Part shown: piece by piece, positions 42,762 through 51,443 of the stretch
Numbering within the stretch: position 1 is the first letter of the stretch
How the letters are laid out: each line of letters begins with the position of its first letter
NCBI GenBank assembly: GCA_963801255.1
Contig: CAWDEC010000012.1
Span: 620,001-684,000, forward strand
DNA from: JAICXG01 sp963801255
GTDB lineage: Bacteria; Verrucomicrobiota; Verrucomicrobiia; Chthoniobacterales; UBA10450
Length of the DNA: 64,000 nucleotides
Direction: 5' to 3'
Position numbers and translations under genes: made by a program
Notes under the pieces: model-generated
Seen by the model: only the letters and a program-made list of their open reading frames with translations
What the model was told of the DNA's origin: nothing
The model's database searches: none

Positions 42762-45064
42762 ACAGCCCCGCTTCAGACCCGCGAATCGACCGGCTCTACA
42801 AGCTGTTACCCGCCGTCTACCGGATGCGTGACGCGGACCAGAAATATCCGTTGCAAGCATTGCTCCGGGTCATTGCCGAGCAGGTCAACGTAGTCGAGGA
42901 CGACGTCAGACAGCTCTACGACAATTGGTTCATCGAAACCGCCGACGACTGGGTCGTGCCGTACATCGCGGACTTGATCGGTTATCGCCCGGTATCGGAT
43001 GCCGGTCAGTTAAGCGACGACGCGACCGCTGAAGGTCGCGCACTAAACCGCGTTCTCATTCCGCGGCGGGAAGTGGCAAACACGATCGCCTATCGACGCC
43101 GCAAAGGAACGCTCGCACTGCTGGAGCTACTCGCCAGGGACGTCGCTGATTGGCCTGCGCGCGCAGTCGAATTTTTCAAACTGCTCGGTTGGAACCAGAA
43201 CATCAATCACCTTCATCCGTATCGCTCCCTGACGACAGACGTATTAGGCGTGGAGGAATTGGATTTGATTGGAAGCCCGTTCGACGCGGAGCCGCGCACG
43301 GTGGACGTGCGACGAGTCAACTCGCATCGCACTCTCGGGCGTTACAACATTCCGTCGGTCGGTCTTTTTGTCTGGCGGCTGAAGCCCTATTCGGTGACGC
43401 GTTCACGTCCGCGCTGCGAAGAGAACGTGCATCCCAATTGTTTCACCTTCAGTTTGCTCGGCCAGGACGCGCCATTATTCCGACAACCCGAAGCGGAAAT
43501 GGACGAAACGACAATCGCCCAGGAAGCAAATGTAGCCGCGCCAATTCGCCGGCTGGCGTTTGAAAGACATCCCGGGCTTTTCTACGGCGACGGAAGAAGC
43601 TTCGCTATTTGGGCGGACGGCTGGGCCGGATTCGATCCCGCGAAGCCGATACCGATCGAAGCCATCGTGCCGGCCGATTTGTCCGACTGGGCGTACGCAC
43701 CTTTGGCCAAGCACATCGCGGTCGATCCTGCCCTCGGACGGTTCGCGTTCCCGCTGGACCAAGACCAAATGCCGAAGAAAGGAGTGCGTGTCAGCTACCA
43801 TTATGGGTTCAGCGCCGAACTCGGTGGTGGCGAGTATGACCGTCCGATTCTGGATCCGTTTCCGCGTGCGACGGTGGAATCTTCCGATCCGCAAAATTCG
43901 CCACCACAAGCTCCGGAAGTGGCCGCAGTGAAGAGCTATCAGGTGGGTGAAGGCAAGCCATTCTCTCGGCTGCGCCAAGCAATCAACCAATGGCATGAAG
44001 ATAAGCCTCAGGATGCAGTGATCGAGATCACCGATAGCGGCGTCTATGTCGAACCGATCTACATTCGAGTAAACGCGAACCAAACTCTCCAGTTGCGCGC
44101 GGCGAATGGTGTCCGGCCCGTTGTGCGGATGTTGGATTGGCAAACTGACCTACCGGATGCGCTCACGGTCACGATGTGTCGTGACAGCCGATTTACGCTC
44201 GATGGATTACTTGTTACCGGGCGCGGCGCGGAGTTTCACGGCCCGGAACGCGACAAGCCGGCTGATCCGCGGGATCCAATCTGCGGTGCGGAGATTTTGA
44301 TACGCCACTGCACGTTTGTGCCGGGATGGGAGCTGGAGTGCGACTGCACGCCCGTGCGCGACGGCGAGCCGAGTCTGGAGTTTTACAACATCCGCGCCAA
44401 GGTCCGCATCGAGCACAGCATCGTTGGAGCGATCCAGGTTCACGAGGATGAGGTGAAATCGGACCCAATTCCGATCTGCATCAGCGACAGCATTGTGGAC
44501 GCGACCGCAGGCGACAAAGAAGCCATCGGCGCTCCCGGATACGCGGTTGCGCACGCGCTCTTGACCATGTTGCGCTGCACGGTCTTCGGCATCGTGGATG
44601 TGCACGCCGTCACGCGCGCAGAGAATTGCATTTTCAATAACTGCCTCAACGTCGCGCGACGTCAGCTCGGCTGCATGAGGTTTTGCTACGTGCCTTATGG
44701 TTGTCGTACTCCGCGCCGATATCATTGCCAGCCCGATCTGGCCGCGCAGATGATTGCGGAGACGTTGCAAACCGCTTCGGTCGCAAACAATCAGCCCATG
44801 CCCTCTACGGCCGAACTGGATGCCGCCAAAACGCGCGAACGGCTACGTGTTCGACCGCAATTCAATAGCGTGCGTTATGGCACGCCCACCTATTGCCAGC
44901 TGTCTGATGAGTGCGCCGACGAAATCAAACGCGGTGCGGATGATGAGTCGGAGATGGGTGTGTTTCACGATCTCTTTCAACCGCAGCGTGAGGCGAATCT
45001 CCTGGCACGCCTGGAAGAGTTCACACCCGCGGGGACGGAGGTCGGAATCATTCACGCAAGCTGA
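42758..45064 (+). CDS. Tail protein I-like baseplate component with beta-helix-like region
   Basis: 768 residues. The N-terminal 200 residues match phage tail protein I: RIDRLYKLLPAVYRMRDADQ, VVEDDVRQLYDNWFIETADDWVVPYIADLIGYRP and VANTIAYRRRKGTLALLELLARDV. The region from about 390 to 640 has short repeated strands (LDGLLVTGRGAEF, EILIRHCTFVPG, RIEHSIVGAIQVHE, CISDSIVDATAG, LRCTVFGIVDVHAVTRAENCIF) like a right-handed parallel beta-helix. Such a module could serve as a receptor-binding or surface element in place of a fibre; that is inference. Confidence 0.85.
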   Translation: MNSPASDPRIDRLYKLLPAVYRMRDADQKYPLQALLRVIAEQVNVVEDDVRQLYDNWFIETADDWVVPYIADLIGYRPVSDAGQLSDDATAEGRALNRVLIPRREVANTIAYRRRKGTLALLELLARDVADWPARAVEFFKLLGWNQNINHLHPYRSLTTDVLGVEELDLIGSPFDAEPRTVDVRRVNSHRTLGRYNIPSVGLFVWRLKPYSVTRSRPRCEENVHPNCFTFSLLGQDAPLFRQPEAEMDETTIAQEANVAAPIRRLAFERHPGLFYGDGRSFAIWADGWAGFDPAKPIPIEAIVPADLSDWAYAPLAKHIAVDPALGRFAFPLDQDQMPKKGVRVSYHYGFSAELGGGEYDRPILDPFPRATVESSDPQNSPPQAPEVAAVKSYQVGEGKPFSRLRQAINQWHEDKPQDAVIEITDSGVYVEPIYIRVNANQTLQLRAANGVRPVVRMLDWQTDLPDALTVTMCRDSRFTLDGLLVTGRGAEFHGPERDKPADPRDPICGAEILIRHCTFVPGWELECDCTPVRDGEPSLEFYNIRAKVRIEHSIVGAIQVHEDEVKSDPIPICISDSIVDATAGDKEAIGAPGYAVAHALLTMLRCTVFGIVDVHAVTRAENCIFNNCLNVARRQLGCMRFCYVPYGCRTPRRYHCQPDLAAQMIAETLQTASVANNQPMPSTAELDAAKTRERLRVRPQFNSVRYGTPTYCQLSDECADEIKRGADDESEMGVFHDLFQPQREANLLARLEEFTPAGTEVGIIHAS

Positions 45065-45106
45065 AGTTCATAATCTAGAGAAAATGCAAAACACTGGAGA
45101 CGAAAC

Positions 45107-46762
45107 ATGAAAGGCGATTTCACCCGAGACTCATTTGGCCCGAAAAAGAATTTCAGCGCGGTTCTGATGCAACAGGGGCGCGTCACGTTGGACGCCGATT
45201 TCAATGAACAGTCAGCGATCGAGCGTCATTATCTGCGCACAGTCACGCGCGATGTGATCGGACCTTTCGCCGCACCCGCCGGGGCTGACGGCGGTTTCGG
45301 GCTCGCACTCGATGCCAATAACAGCCTAACGATCGACAAGGGTCGTTTCTATGTTGATGGAATCCTGGTCGAGAACGAAATCGAGAATTGCACCTATAAA
45401 ACGCAGCCGGATTTCCAGGTGCCGGCTGACGATCCGCTGCTGCAGGCGATGTCGGGACAAGGCAATACCGACGCGAGTCTTAGCTTTTGGGCCTATCTCG
45501 ACGCCTGGGAACGGCATATCAGTTCACTCGAAGACGATTCGATCAGCGAGAAGGCACTGGGAGGGCCGGATACCTGCACCCGCGCCAAGGTTACCTGGCA
45601 GATCAGGGCGCTGCCGCTAACCCGGGATATGATCAAGGCACTGGCTGCGGCGGAAAAAAAATACACCGATCGGATCGATGCGCTCTGGGCAGAAAAAGCG
45701 CAGTTGGAAAAAAAGTTTCAAGACGCTACCGACAGCGCGACCCAGGTCAGCCTGCTCAAACAGCTTCAACCGGTGGACGAGGCATTGACGCAGCTAACTC
45801 GACTCTCGTTGCTGCCGGTGCACCAAACCTTGCTCAGTCAGCTCGTGCGCATCAGCAACGCGTCGATGGCTGCACGGGTTAATCCCGGAATAAAAGTCGA
45901 AGACGCGTGCATCACTCCGCCCGCTTCAAGATACCGCGGGACCGAGAACCAGTTTTATCGCGTGGAGATTCATCGCGGCGGCGCGGTCGGCGAAGCCACC
46001 TTCAAGTGGTCGCGCGACAATGGCAGCGTTGCGACGACCTGGCTTGGTGCGGCGGGCAGCGACTTGCAAGTGGCGCGGACAAATGGTTTTTCCGCCGGCA
46101 ATTGGGTTGAGTTATCAGACGATAGCACCGACCTCCTCGGCCAGCCCGGTCCGCTGGTCCAACTGGTCAAGGTCGAAGGCAGTACCCTCTCGGTGGATCC
46201 GGCGACGACGCTGCCTCCGTTTGGCAATTATCCCGCCAACCCAAAGGTGCGCCGTTGGGATCATATCGCGACCGATGCGATCTCGTTAGGCGCAGATAAT
46301 GCGATTCCGATCCAGGAATCGCCGACCGGAGCAACGGGCAATCAAATCGTCTGGTTGGATCTGGAAGATGGCGTGCAGATTCAATTTTCCGCCGGCGGCA
46401 ACTATCGCAGTGGTGACTACTGGTGGTTTCCGGCCCGAGTTGCCACTGGGAATATTGAATGGCCGCAAGACGATGATCTCAATCCGCAACCATTGCCGCC
46501 GCAGGGGGTCCTCCACCATTATGCCGCGCTCGGAATGGTCACGAGAGCAAAGGGGAAATGGAATGTACAGAGCCTTCGCTGTGAATTTTTGCCGATCTTT
46601 TTCTGCCCATCACAGCCAGTCGCAGCGACCGGCACGCGAGTGGTAGCCGGACCAATCCTCGAGGTGCAGCCGCAAGGTCCGCGAACGACGTTACGCACAG
46701 CCGCGAGCGCTGAGAAAAAACCCGCCCCGGTTAAGAAGGCTGCGAAGAAGAAGAGCGGCTGA
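45107..46762 (+). CDS. DUF6519 protein, last gene of the injection-system operon
   Basis: 551 residues. KGDFTRDSFGPKKNFSAVLMQQGRVTLDADFNEQSAIERHYLRTVTRDVIGP is the DUF6519 start. The middle has a charged coiled-coil-like stretch (about 175-230), FYRVEIHRGGAVGEATFKWSRDNGSVAT, and YRSGDYWWFPAR. The C-terminus is a Lys/Ala-rich tail. DUF6519 genes recur at the end of this eCIS subtype; their place in the particle is not established. The start lies 42 bases after the previous gene, and a GCCTAACGA word follows its stop at 46783. Confidence 0.82.
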   Translation: MKGDFTRDSFGPKKNFSAVLMQQGRVTLDADFNEQSAIERHYLRTVTRDVIGPFAAPAGADGGFGLALDANNSLTIDKGRFYVDGILVENEIENCTYKTQPDFQVPADDPLLQAMSGQGNTDASLSFWAYLDAWERHISSLEDDSISEKALGGPDTCTRAKVTWQIRALPLTRDMIKALAAAEKKYTDRIDALWAEKAQLEKKFQDATDSATQVSLLKQLQPVDEALTQLTRLSLLPVHQTLLSQLVRISNASMAARVNPGIKVEDACITPPASRYRGTENQFYRVEIHRGGAVGEATFKWSRDNGSVATTWLGAAGSDLQVARTNGFSAGNWVELSDDSTDLLGQPGPLVQLVKVEGSTLSVDPATTLPPFGNYPANPKVRRWDHIATDAISLGADNAIPIQESPTGATGNQIVWLDLEDGVQIQFSAGGNYRSGDYWWFPARVATGNIEWPQDDDLNPQPLPPQGVLHHYAALGMVTRAKGKWNVQSLRCEFLPIFFCPSQPVAATGTRVVAGPILEVQPQGPRTTLRTAASAEKKPAPVKKAAKKKSG

Positions 46763-46854
46763 GCTGGTTTGGGCTCATGCTTGCCTAACGATTTCTGGCG
46801 TTTCTTAGAAGCGAGAAGTTTGCCGTTGGGCGCACGCAAGGTTCTATTGAGCCA

Positions 46855-49125
46855 ATGCGAAAAATCGGCTCGATCGAGGGCAAATTCGCAGCGTTTGATT
46901 GCGAGGTCGCGTTTGATAACCGCACCCGGCAACTCTACGCCACGGACGCTTCGCTTTATCAGATTGAGCCGGCAGGCGTTGCATTTCCCCGGAGCGCCAT
47001 CCAGGCACGGAACGCGATTCTGGCGGCCGCGGATGCTAATATTTCCGTTTCGCCGCGTGGGGCTGGGAGTGGACTGGCCGGCGGCGCGATCGGTGATGGT
47101 CTCATCGTCGATTTTTCGCGGCACAATCGTCAAATCACGGATCTGGATCTCGAGCGACGTAGCGTGCGAGTCGGCGCCGGAGTCGTGCTCGATCAGCTCA
47201 ATACCTTTCTTAAGCCGCACGGGTTCTGTTTCGGACCCGATGTGGCGACCAGCTCTCGGGCGACGTTAGGCGGAATGATTGCCAACAATTCTTCCGGCGC
47301 GCGCGTCCCAGTTTACGGCACAACGGCGGATCACGTGCGGGCGCTCGAGATTGTCATGGCCGATGGGCGCATCGAAACGATCGGGCCGGAACATCCGGCT
47401 TTAAAAACGGAGCGCGAGCGAGTCATCAAGTTCGTTAGGCAAGAAGCGAATGAGATCGCGCAACGCATGCCGCCGGGGATGCTGAAGCGCTGGAGCGGTT
47501 ACGCTTTGGAACGCTTTTCACGCGCGCCTGACAATCTCACGGAAATTCTTTCCGGCAGCGAAGGCACGCTCGCCGCCATCTTTTCAGCTGAGCTCCGAAT
47601 CAATCCGCTCCCGCGAGAAAAGGGGCTCGGCCTCCTCTTTTTTGCCTCCGTTGCAGAAGCGATGCAGGCAACAGTCGAACTGCTGGAGCTGAAACCATCC
47701 GCGATCGAACACATCGATCGCCCGCTCCTCGATCAAACGAAAGGTCAACTCGCTTTCGAGGCTGCGAGAAAATTGCTCGAGCTGGATACAAAACCTTGCG
47801 AGGCGATTCTCATCGTCGAATTCTACGACGATCATGTGCCGGATCGTCTGGCGGAACTGGCCAAGCGCAATCTCGGCTTGCGCACGTTGATCTGTGCCGA
47901 TCAAACGCAGATGAATCTAGTCTGGTCGATGCGCAAGGCCGGCTTGTCGCTCCTTACTGGTCGAGCCGGTCCGGCCAAGCCCGTCGCCTTTATCGAAGAC
48001 GTCGCCGTGCGACCGGCGCAGTTGCCTGACTACGTGGCGGGCCTCGAATCGATCATGCGACCGCTCGACCTGGAGGTTTGTTACTACGGCCACGCCGCGA
48101 CCGGACTGCTGCACGTGCGGCCGGTGCTCGATCTGCATGAAGCGCGCGATCTGGCCAAATATCGACAAGTGGCGAATGAAGTTTCGGCGCTCGTTAGGCA
48201 GTTCAAAGGTTCGCTCGCGGCCGAGCATGGCGTAGGCATCGCGCGCACGGAATTCATGCGAGAACAGCTCGGTCCCGCTTTGCTCGAGGTGATGCAACAG
48301 ATCAAACGCACGTTTGATCCGAAGAACCTCTTCAATCCGGGAAAGCTGATTGGCGACGGACGTTTCAAAGTCGATCGCGACCTGCGGGATAATTTTGAGA
48401 AGCCGATCGAGTTGCCATTCACGCCGGTCCTGGCCTTTGCCGCGAAAGACCATTCTTTTATTGGTAATCTTGAGCAGTGTAACGGCTGCGGTGGCTGCCG
48501 TAAGGATGCGCCGACGATGTGCCCCACCTTTCTCGCCACGGGGGAGGAATACATGTCAACGCGCGGAAGAGCGAACGCGATTCGCACCGCGCTCGAACTG
48601 CGGATCCAGGGCCACGATCCGCTGCGCTCGCAGGAGCTGGAAGACGCGCTGAGCAATTGTCTCTCCTGTAAAGCCTGCACGACAGAGTGCCCTTCGAACG
48701 TCAATCTGGCGCTGCTCAAGGCGGAATTGATTCATGCGCGTTACGAGCGGGATGGATTGCCCTTCCGCGTTCGCATGCTGAGCGATGTCGATTCGTTAGG
48801 GAGATTGGGCTGCCTGCTTCCGGCGCTGGCGAATGCAGCGCTCGATTTCAGGCCGTTGCGCCTGCTGATGGAGAAAGCGCTCGGTGTTTCGGCAAGGCGA
48901 TCATTGCCGCACTACGCGCGTGAACGTTTCGACAAATGGTTCGTTAGGCGGAACGAACCAAAACAGAGAACGGCCGCACGCGGCAAAGTGCTCTTGTGGG
49001 ACGATACCTTTGTGCGTTACCACGAACCGCACATTGGCGTCGCGGCAGTGAAAGTTCTGGAAGCGCTCGGTTGCGAAGTCGCTCCTTGCGACAGAGCGCA
49101 AATGCTGCGGCAGGCCCGCCTTTAG
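46855..49125 (+). CDS. FAD-linked oxidase / Fe-S protein (glycolate oxidase-like), frameshifted
   Basis: 756 residues in this frame. The FAD-binding PCMH domain comes first (PRGAGSGLAGGAIGDGLIVDFSRHN, GPDVATSSRATLGGMIANNSSG), then the FAD-oxidase C domain with CYYGHAATGLLHVRPVLDL and AAEHGVGIARTEF. Next is a ferredoxin-like pair (CNGCGGCRKDAPTMCPT near 545, CLSCKACTTECPSNVN near 603). This is a fusion of GlcD-type and GlcF-type parts, oxidising 2-hydroxy acids such as glycolate or D-lactate. The frame ends early at 49125: the CCG domain continues in the +1 frame from 49103. One extra A in the run at 49100-49102 explains it. Confidence 0.85.
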   Translation: MRKIGSIEGKFAAFDCEVAFDNRTRQLYATDASLYQIEPAGVAFPRSAIQARNAILAAADANISVSPRGAGSGLAGGAIGDGLIVDFSRHNRQITDLDLERRSVRVGAGVVLDQLNTFLKPHGFCFGPDVATSSRATLGGMIANNSSGARVPVYGTTADHVRALEIVMADGRIETIGPEHPALKTERERVIKFVRQEANEIAQRMPPGMLKRWSGYALERFSRAPDNLTEILSGSEGTLAAIFSAELRINPLPREKGLGLLFFASVAEAMQATVELLELKPSAIEHIDRPLLDQTKGQLAFEAARKLLELDTKPCEAILIVEFYDDHVPDRLAELAKRNLGLRTLICADQTQMNLVWSMRKAGLSLLTGRAGPAKPVAFIEDVAVRPAQLPDYVAGLESIMRPLDLEVCYYGHAATGLLHVRPVLDLHEARDLAKYRQVANEVSALVRQFKGSLAAEHGVGIARTEFMREQLGPALLEVMQQIKRTFDPKNLFNPGKLIGDGRFKVDRDLRDNFEKPIELPFTPVLAFAAKDHSFIGNLEQCNGCGGCRKDAPTMCPTFLATGEEYMSTRGRANAIRTALELRIQGHDPLRSQELEDALSNCLSCKACTTECPSNVNLALLKAELIHARYERDGLPFRVRMLSDVDSLGRLGCLLPALANAALDFRPLRLLMEKALGVSARRSLPHYARERFDKWFVRRNEPKQRTAARGKVLLWDDTFVRYHEPHIGVAAVKVLEALGCEVAPCDRAQMLRQARL

Positions 49126-49693
49126 CCAGGGGAATCTCGATGAAGCTGCACGTCTCGGACGGCATAATCTTGAGGTGCTCCGGCAGTTTGACGATCAGAC
49201 GCCAATTCTCTTTCTCGAGCCGTCGTGTTACTCGATGTTCGTCGAAGACTATCGCGAACTAAATTTGCCTGACGTTGAGAATCTGGCGGCGCGTTGCTTC
49301 CTCTTCGAAAAGTTTGTCGACGATCTGCTGGCGCGCCAGCCAGACGCCGTATCCTTCGAGAGACGCGCGGCGCATGTCGCAATTCACGCGCATTGTCACG
49401 CGAAGTCACTTTTACACCCTGGCTTTATGGTGCGACTGGCCGAACGCCTTCCAGGCCGTCAGGCGACTCTCCTCGATACCGGCTGTTGTGGAATGGCCGG
49501 CGCGTTTGGAATGCTGGCAGCGAAATATGATCTCTCGCTGAAAGTCGCCGCGCCCCTGGTGGAGAAAGTAATGCATCAATCACCGCAGACGGTAGTGGTC
49601 GCGTCCGGCACGAGTTGCCGTCACCAGATCGACGACCTCACGCCCGTTCACGCCAAGCATATGGCCGAGCTGCTGGCGGAGGCACTTCCCTAA
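49103..49693 (+). CDS. Out-of-frame CCG domain of the glycolate oxidase-like protein
   Basis: From 49103 this frame reads CCGRPAFSQGNLDEAARLGRHNLEVLRQF, then FLEPSCYSMFVEDYREL, HAHCHAKSLL, DTGCCGMAGAFGM and SGTSCRHQI. This is the pair of cysteine-rich CCG motifs that bind an Fe-S cofactor in GlcF/GlpC-like proteins. It joins perfectly to the gene ending at 49125 if one A is removed. The first internal start (GTG at 49175) has lost the first CCG motif, so separate translation would not rescue function. It converges with the cytochrome c gene, the two stops overlapping by four bases. Confidence 0.8.
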   Translation, partial: CCGRPAFSQGNLDEAARLGRHNLEVLRQFDDQTPILFLEPSCYSMFVEDYRELNLPDVENLAARCFLFEKFVDDLLARQPDAVSFERRAAHVAIHAHCHAKSLLHPGFMVRLAERLPGRQATLLDTGCCGMAGAFGMLAAKYDLSLKVAAPLVEKVMHQSPQTVVVASGTSCRHQIDDLTPVHAKHMAELLAEALP

Positions 49694-50463
49694 CCGCCCG
49701 GCGGTGGAGTGGGCGGGTTCGCGCCAGGAGTGGAGGTGCCGGGTGAAGCCGCCGGCGGCGCGCCGCCGGGCAAGTTGGCATCCTCTGGAACGGCGAGGAT
49801 GTCCGGCTCGGTGTAGGATTCAGTACGGCTGGCCAACTCTTTGCGTAAAGCGGCGACACCTTCCGCGGTCACAGGTGATCCTTTGTTACCCCAGGTAGAA
49901 CGTTCAAAGGTAACGACGTCAGCGATCTTTTCGTCGGTTAATGTTTTATCCCATGGCTGCATGACGGCGCTTCCGTAACGCTGTCCCTTTACAGTAACCG
50001 GACCCTGTAATCCCTTGAGCACGATCATGACGTGGCGGCGCGATCCGCCGTTCACAATGTCGCTGCCCGCAAGCGGTGGATATTGCCCGGCAACACCGAG
50101 TCCGTTGGCCTGATGACAGGTGGCACAATTCGCCGAATAAATCTTGGCGCCCTTCTCGGCCGGCGTGAGTTCGGTCGGCTGCTCAGCGGCGCCTCCGCCT
50201 GCACCCTTTGTCGCGACACGCGGAGCGCCACCCATGTAATCCAAGCCGTCGCCACTGAAATTTCCCGAGTATCGCCCGAGATACGCGCCGCCAAAAAATA
50301 CCGCGAGTCCATAAACGGCGATCAACCAAAGCGAGAGCGGCTCGCGCCCGATTCGAGGCTCGGCTTTTTCTCGCACGATGGCCGCATGCGAGTCGCGTAC
50401 CTGTTGCGTCTCGTCATAATCCATTCCCTGCCGCGGAGCGTGTTCGGGTGGTTGACCGTTCAT
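49690..50463 (-). CDS. Membrane-anchored monohaem cytochrome c
   Basis: 257 residues. An N-terminal cytoplasmic stretch, one transmembrane helix (LSLWLIAVYGLAVFFGGAYLG), then a periplasmic class I cytochrome c domain with CATCHQANGLG near residue 110 and a Met ligand candidate in SAVMQPWDKTLTD. The tail is Pro/Gly/Ala-rich. It is the last gene of the respiratory operon and resembles a CcoP-type or free electron carrier. The ATG at 50463 overlaps the stop of the CcoO-like gene. Confidence 0.87.
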   Translation of the reverse strand: MNGQPPEHAPRQGMDYDETQQVRDSHAAIVREKAEPRIGREPLSLWLIAVYGLAVFFGGAYLGRYSGNFSGDGLDYMGGAPRVATKGAGGGAAEQPTELTPAEKGAKIYSANCATCHQANGLGVAGQYPPLAGSDIVNGGSRRHVMIVLKGLQGPVTVKGQRYGSAVMQPWDKTLTDEKIADVVTFERSTWGNKGSPVTAEGVAALRKELASRTESYTEPDILAVPEDANLPGGAPPAASPGTSTPGANPPTPPPGG

Positions 50464-51443
50464 TTTTGCGCCTCCTTTCCTGGCGCGGCAGCGACGGTGA
50501 GGGCCGACTTTGCTTCCTTCAAGGGGTGCGACTGATCGAGCGACATGAGGTAAGCAACCAAACATTTCGCGTCGTAGCTTGGTACGATCTCCCAGTTTTC
50601 ATCGCTCTCGTTCGGGTGCGCGCCGGCAAAATTGATCGAGTCCGCCGAAGGGACCGCACCAACCCGGCGCTTCTGGTAGAGGAAACGGTACGAAGGCATG
50701 TTGGATTCCGGAACAATGCTGCGTGGATCATATAGGTGCCGATGATGCCAGGCTGCGGTGTAAGGCAACGGATTACCTTCGCTCGTTAGAGCGATCGTAT
50801 CAGCGACCATTGCCGGGGCCGAGGTCGGGACGTTGGCTGCGGGTTGAGTCCCGGCCGCAGGCACAGTCGCAGGAGCACCGGGAACCGGCGAAGCAGAAGC
50901 CGCCGCTGATGCAGTGGCGGGTGGCGGAGCAACAGACGCCGCCGGGCTGACAGCAACGGTGGAGGGCGGAGGACTTCCATTAGCCGCCGCCTTCGCTTCG
51001 TTAGGCGCAGGACTTGTTGACCCCGTCGGGCTGGCGCCAGGTTGCGCGCCGGTCGCTGGAGCAGCGGCCTTTTCTTGCAGCGCAGGCCGATGCCCGACAT
51101 TAGCCAAGTCAGGACCAAGACGTGTCTTTCCAAGTAAAACGATCGGCTGAAAAATATAATCGCGCGGCGCGCTGCGGCGATCGCCCCACTTGCGCTCGAG
51201 ATCCGAACCGCCGTAGTCGGGTCGCACCTGCTGACTGTGACAGTAGAAGCAACCGTTTTCGGCGTAAACTTGCGCGCCGCGGACCGCCATACCGGATGTC
51301 GGCGCGGGATAAACATCGGTTCCCTCTTCGTCGCTTTGCGGATTGAGACTCCCGATTTGAAGTTGCGGCACGAGCGTCATGCCGACCCAGGAAAAGGCGA
51401 AGATGCCAAAAATGCCGAGGAAGATCGACTGCAGGCCCTTCAT
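50460..51443 (-). CDS. CcoO-like monohaem cytochrome c subunit with a disordered insert
   Basis: 327 residues. MKGLQSIFLGIFGIFAFSWVGMTLVPQLQ is the CcoO-type anchor. GAQVYAENGCFYCHSQQVRPDYGGSDLERKWGDRRSAPRDYIF carries the CxxCH haem site, and YDPRSIVPESNMPSYRFLY supplies the expected axial Met. Between them lies an Ala/Pro/Thr-rich insert of about 90 residues (roughly 125-215) not found in ordinary CcoO. It would take electrons through its c haem. The start overlaps the CcoN-like stop (TAATG). Confidence 0.88.
   Translation of the reverse strand: MKGLQSIFLGIFGIFAFSWVGMTLVPQLQIGSLNPQSDEEGTDVYPAPTSGMAVRGAQVYAENGCFYCHSQQVRPDYGGSDLERKWGDRRSAPRDYIFQPIVLLGKTRLGPDLANVGHRPALQEKAAAPATGAQPGASPTGSTSPAPNEAKAAANGSPPPSTVAVSPAASVAPPPATASAAASASPVPGAPATVPAAGTQPAANVPTSAPAMVADTIALTSEGNPLPYTAAWHHRHLYDPRSIVPESNMPSYRFLYQKRRVGAVPSADSINFAGAHPNESDENWEIVPSYDAKCLVAYLMSLDQSHPLKEAKSALTVAAAPGKEAQK

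Noticed and set aside
21544..46762. Type VI secretion system or prophage
   Set aside because: No TssJLM, ClpV, capsid, terminase, portal, lysis or integrase genes; the AAA+ ATPase, DUF4255, DUF4157 and DUF6519 proteins point to eCIS instead.
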